A stretch of DNA of 35,658 bases from Undibacterium sp. (GTDB lineage Bacteria; Pseudomonadota; Gammaproteobacteria; Burkholderiales; Burkholderiaceae_D), in NCBI RefSeq assembly GCF_030651495.1, contig NZ_JAUSFI010000136.1, forward strand, positions 1 to 35,658, given 5' to 3'. Positions 34,426 to 35,658 of this stretch are shown here, in pieces. The position numbers were made by a program, and so were the translations under genes. How positions within the stretch are numbered: the stretch's first letter is position 1; each line of letters opens with the position of its first letter. The notes below the pieces were generated by a model. The model made no database searches. It was not told where the DNA came from and was given only the letters and a program-made list of their open reading frames with translations.

Positions 34426-34962
34426 CTACCAGGTAAAGTCATCCGGGATCTGGAAGGCGGCATACGGATCATCCGCATCGATTTCGGTCGTCGTCTTCTT
34501 CACCCGCACCACAAGTGAAGCATCGCGCTCGGCAATTTTATCCGCGATAATCCGGGGCAGCAATTCTGTTTTACCATCCAGACACACGATCACCAGCCGG
34601 CCAGCAATCAAATGTGTCTGTACCTCTGCCGACACATAGATCTTATCGATCTTGGTACCGTGAGTATAGTAATAAGCGATGTCGCCTACGCCCTTGCTTT
34701 GGCGATTCTTTTGCACCAACTGCACAATTTGCGCAAAAATCGCTTTTTGGCTAGCGGCCGCATCGCGTTGCGCATTAAGTTCGCGAGCGCGTTCGGCATT
34801 TTTACGCTGCACCTCAAGCGCGGCCAGACGCGACTCATCCACGCTCTCGTTGCCAGTCCGGCGCTCGACCTTCTTCTGCTTGCTCTTTTCCTGGTGGGCC
34901 AGTTTCGCTTTGTTTTTATCGACTAGTCCCGCTTTTAAAAATTGATCTTGCAATGATGCCAT
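34426..34962 (-). CDS. DUF2058 family protein (YaiL-like)
   Basis: 178 residues from ATG at 34962 (MASLQDQFLKAGLVDKNKAK), with GGAG 7 bases upstream; an adjacent ATG at 34965 and a longer frame to 34989 exist but do not fit the family start. Highly charged N-terminal half with a predicted coiled coil (Lys/Glu-rich, to about residue 90), then a compact C-terminal half (IAYYYTHGTKIDKIYVSAEV, then LVIVCLDGKTELLPRI). DUF2058 proteins are described as nucleoid or polynucleotide associated; the role is not settled. Confidence 0.85.
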   Translation of the reverse strand: MASLQDQFLKAGLVDKNKAKLAHQEKSKQKKVERRTGNESVDESRLAALEVQRKNAERARELNAQRDAAASQKAIFAQIVQLVQKNRQSKGVGDIAYYYTHGTKIDKIYVSAEVQTHLIAGRLVIVCLDGKTELLPRIIADKIAERDASLVVRVKKTTTEIDADDPYAAFQIPDDFTW

Positions 34963-35055
34963 CATACAACTCCGAAAAATAAGTGCCAACGGTCCAAGGC
35001 AACGCTGCCGACCAATGGCAAGCCGCTAGCATAGCAAAATTTTCTATTCTGCAAT

Positions 35056-35180
35056 GCCGTAACCCGCAATAAGTAGGGTGCCAATAGCCGCAGGCGTATT
35101 GCACCGCATGGAATTGTTTACAGACGACATGCGCCGCAATAGATGAAAGCCATTGCGCGCTACGGATTGCGGGTTACGGC
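35056..35180. repeat. MITE-like element, copy B, with 15-bp GCCGTAACCCGCAAT ends
   Basis: Terminal arms GCCGTAACCCGCAAT (35056-35070) and complement (35166-35180) are perfect. The inside (35073-35140) carries the GTAGGGTGCC family sequence also found at 33310-33374. About 125 bases, non-coding, typical of a MITE. Confidence 0.75.
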
Positions 35181-35216
35181 CTTTCCCAGAATCTTCCGGG
35201 GTTTTTATGTGGGAGT

Positions 35217-35262
35217 TTTATTAAATTTTATTAAATTTTATTAAATTACTCTTATTAAATTA
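35217..35262. repeat. AT-rich 10-bp tandem repeat
   Basis: TTAAATTTTA is repeated three times with partial flanks, then ATTAAATTA again. It lies between the MITE-like element and the terminator; no gene there. It may be a flexible or replication-slippage-prone region. Confidence 0.75.
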
Positions 35263-35284
35263 CCTACCGCACGCCCTCTTACGC

Positions 35285-35320
35285 AAAAAAGCCGGGGCAT
35301 TTGAATTGACCCCGGCTTTT
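35285..35320 (-). terminator. Intrinsic terminator of the Tim44-domain gene
   Basis: AAAAGCCGGGG pairs with CCCCGGCTTTT across a 12-base loop. On the minus strand it is followed by a T run; the plus strand also ends TTTT, so it may work both ways. It lies 23 bases after the stop. Confidence 0.88.
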
Positions 35321-35342
35321 GTTTCCCTGCGTTTTTAGAGCA

Positions 35343-35658
35343 TTACACTTGCTGGATACCCGCCAAAGCCCAGCCGCCTTGGCCATTAACAGGCTTGGAC
35401 AAGTTCCACACTTCGGAAAACCCTTCGGCAGGCAATGTCGGATCCTCTTTGATCACGCCAGTGAATTTGACGCTGGCCAGATAATCACTATCGAGTGTTT
35501 CCAAGCCAAGCAACTGGGCATCGACAGAAACCACATCAGTCACATTAGCCGACGTCCCACGCTCCTGAATTTGCATCTTAATTTCTGCATACATTTCGGC
35601 TGTGGTGAATTCGCGGATATCGTTGATATCCGCTTTATCGAAGGCGGCCTGCAAGCGT
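35343..35658 (-). CDS. Tim44-like domain protein (C-terminal part, clipped by the window edge)
   Basis: The frame is open through base 35658, giving about 105 residues of the C-terminal end. The segment MYAEIKMQIQERG then LLGLETLDSDYLASVKFTGV and FSEVWNLSKPVNGQGGWALA fits the Tim44-like lipid-binding domain, with the E-V-W-N-L and G-G-W-x-L-A-G-I-Q-Q ending typical of betaproteobacterial members. In those bacteria the full protein usually has an N-terminal signal peptide or membrane anchor; the visible part cannot show it. A terminator follows. Confidence 0.85.
   Translation of the reverse strand, partial: RLQAAFDKADINDIREFTTAEMYAEIKMQIQERGTSANVTDVVSVDAQLLGLETLDSDYLASVKFTGVIKEDPTLPAEGFSEVWNLSKPVNGQGGWALAGIQQV

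Overview
The window reads as a chromosomal segment of a betaproteobacterium. The gene set (MutS, UbiU/V/T, NnrS, NarX/L, phosphoketolase with a zinc alcohol dehydrogenase, a Tim44-domain protein, a DUF2058 protein) and intermediate base composition suit Burkholderiales, probably Oxalobacteraceae (Undibacterium or Herminiimonas-like). The family assignment is inference; no rRNA is present to settle it.

Layout: 1-900 holds a clipped minus-strand gene start, a 7-bp tandem repeat and a broken integrase N-terminus. 950-3628 is mutS. 3940-5926 is an AraC-type regulator followed by azlC-azlD (branched-chain amino acid export). 5983-10690 is a tight minus-strand run: Crp/Fnr-type regulator, ubiU, ubiV, ubiT, a DGC-domain protein and nnrS, with a perfect FNR-type box in front of the regulator. 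10909-13542 is narL-narX, then can and moaA (13644-15321). Together these look like a nitrate or nitric-oxide respiration support region: nitrate sensing, molybdenum cofactor synthesis, oxygen-independent ubiquinone synthesis and NO-stress tolerance. The reductases themselves are not in the window. 15800-19484 carries a zinc alcohol dehydrogenase, a phosphoketolase and a 51-residue hydrophilic protein. 19898-20233 encodes a small exported protein whose signal peptide seems to have lost one base.

The most interesting block is 20511-23978, next to the 3' end of a tRNA-Arg(ACG) gene. It has a CHAT-family caspase-like protease, a one-helix membrane protein overlapping it by 4 bases, and a 561-residue protein I cannot place. 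This is a candidate undescribed CHAT-based conflict (defence) module. After the tRNA come sbcD and sbcC. Then follows an AT-rich two-gene cassette of unknown function (soluble protein plus four-helix membrane protein), a patch dense in REP/MITE-like palindromes, a Fic-domain protein with an operator-like palindrome, small membrane and hypothetical genes, a DUF2058 protein and, at the right edge, the C-terminal part of a Tim44-domain protein.

The left edge, tRNA 3' flank and 30000-35300 segments look accessory; the rest looks like core genome. All functional statements come from reading motifs and gene order, without database searches.
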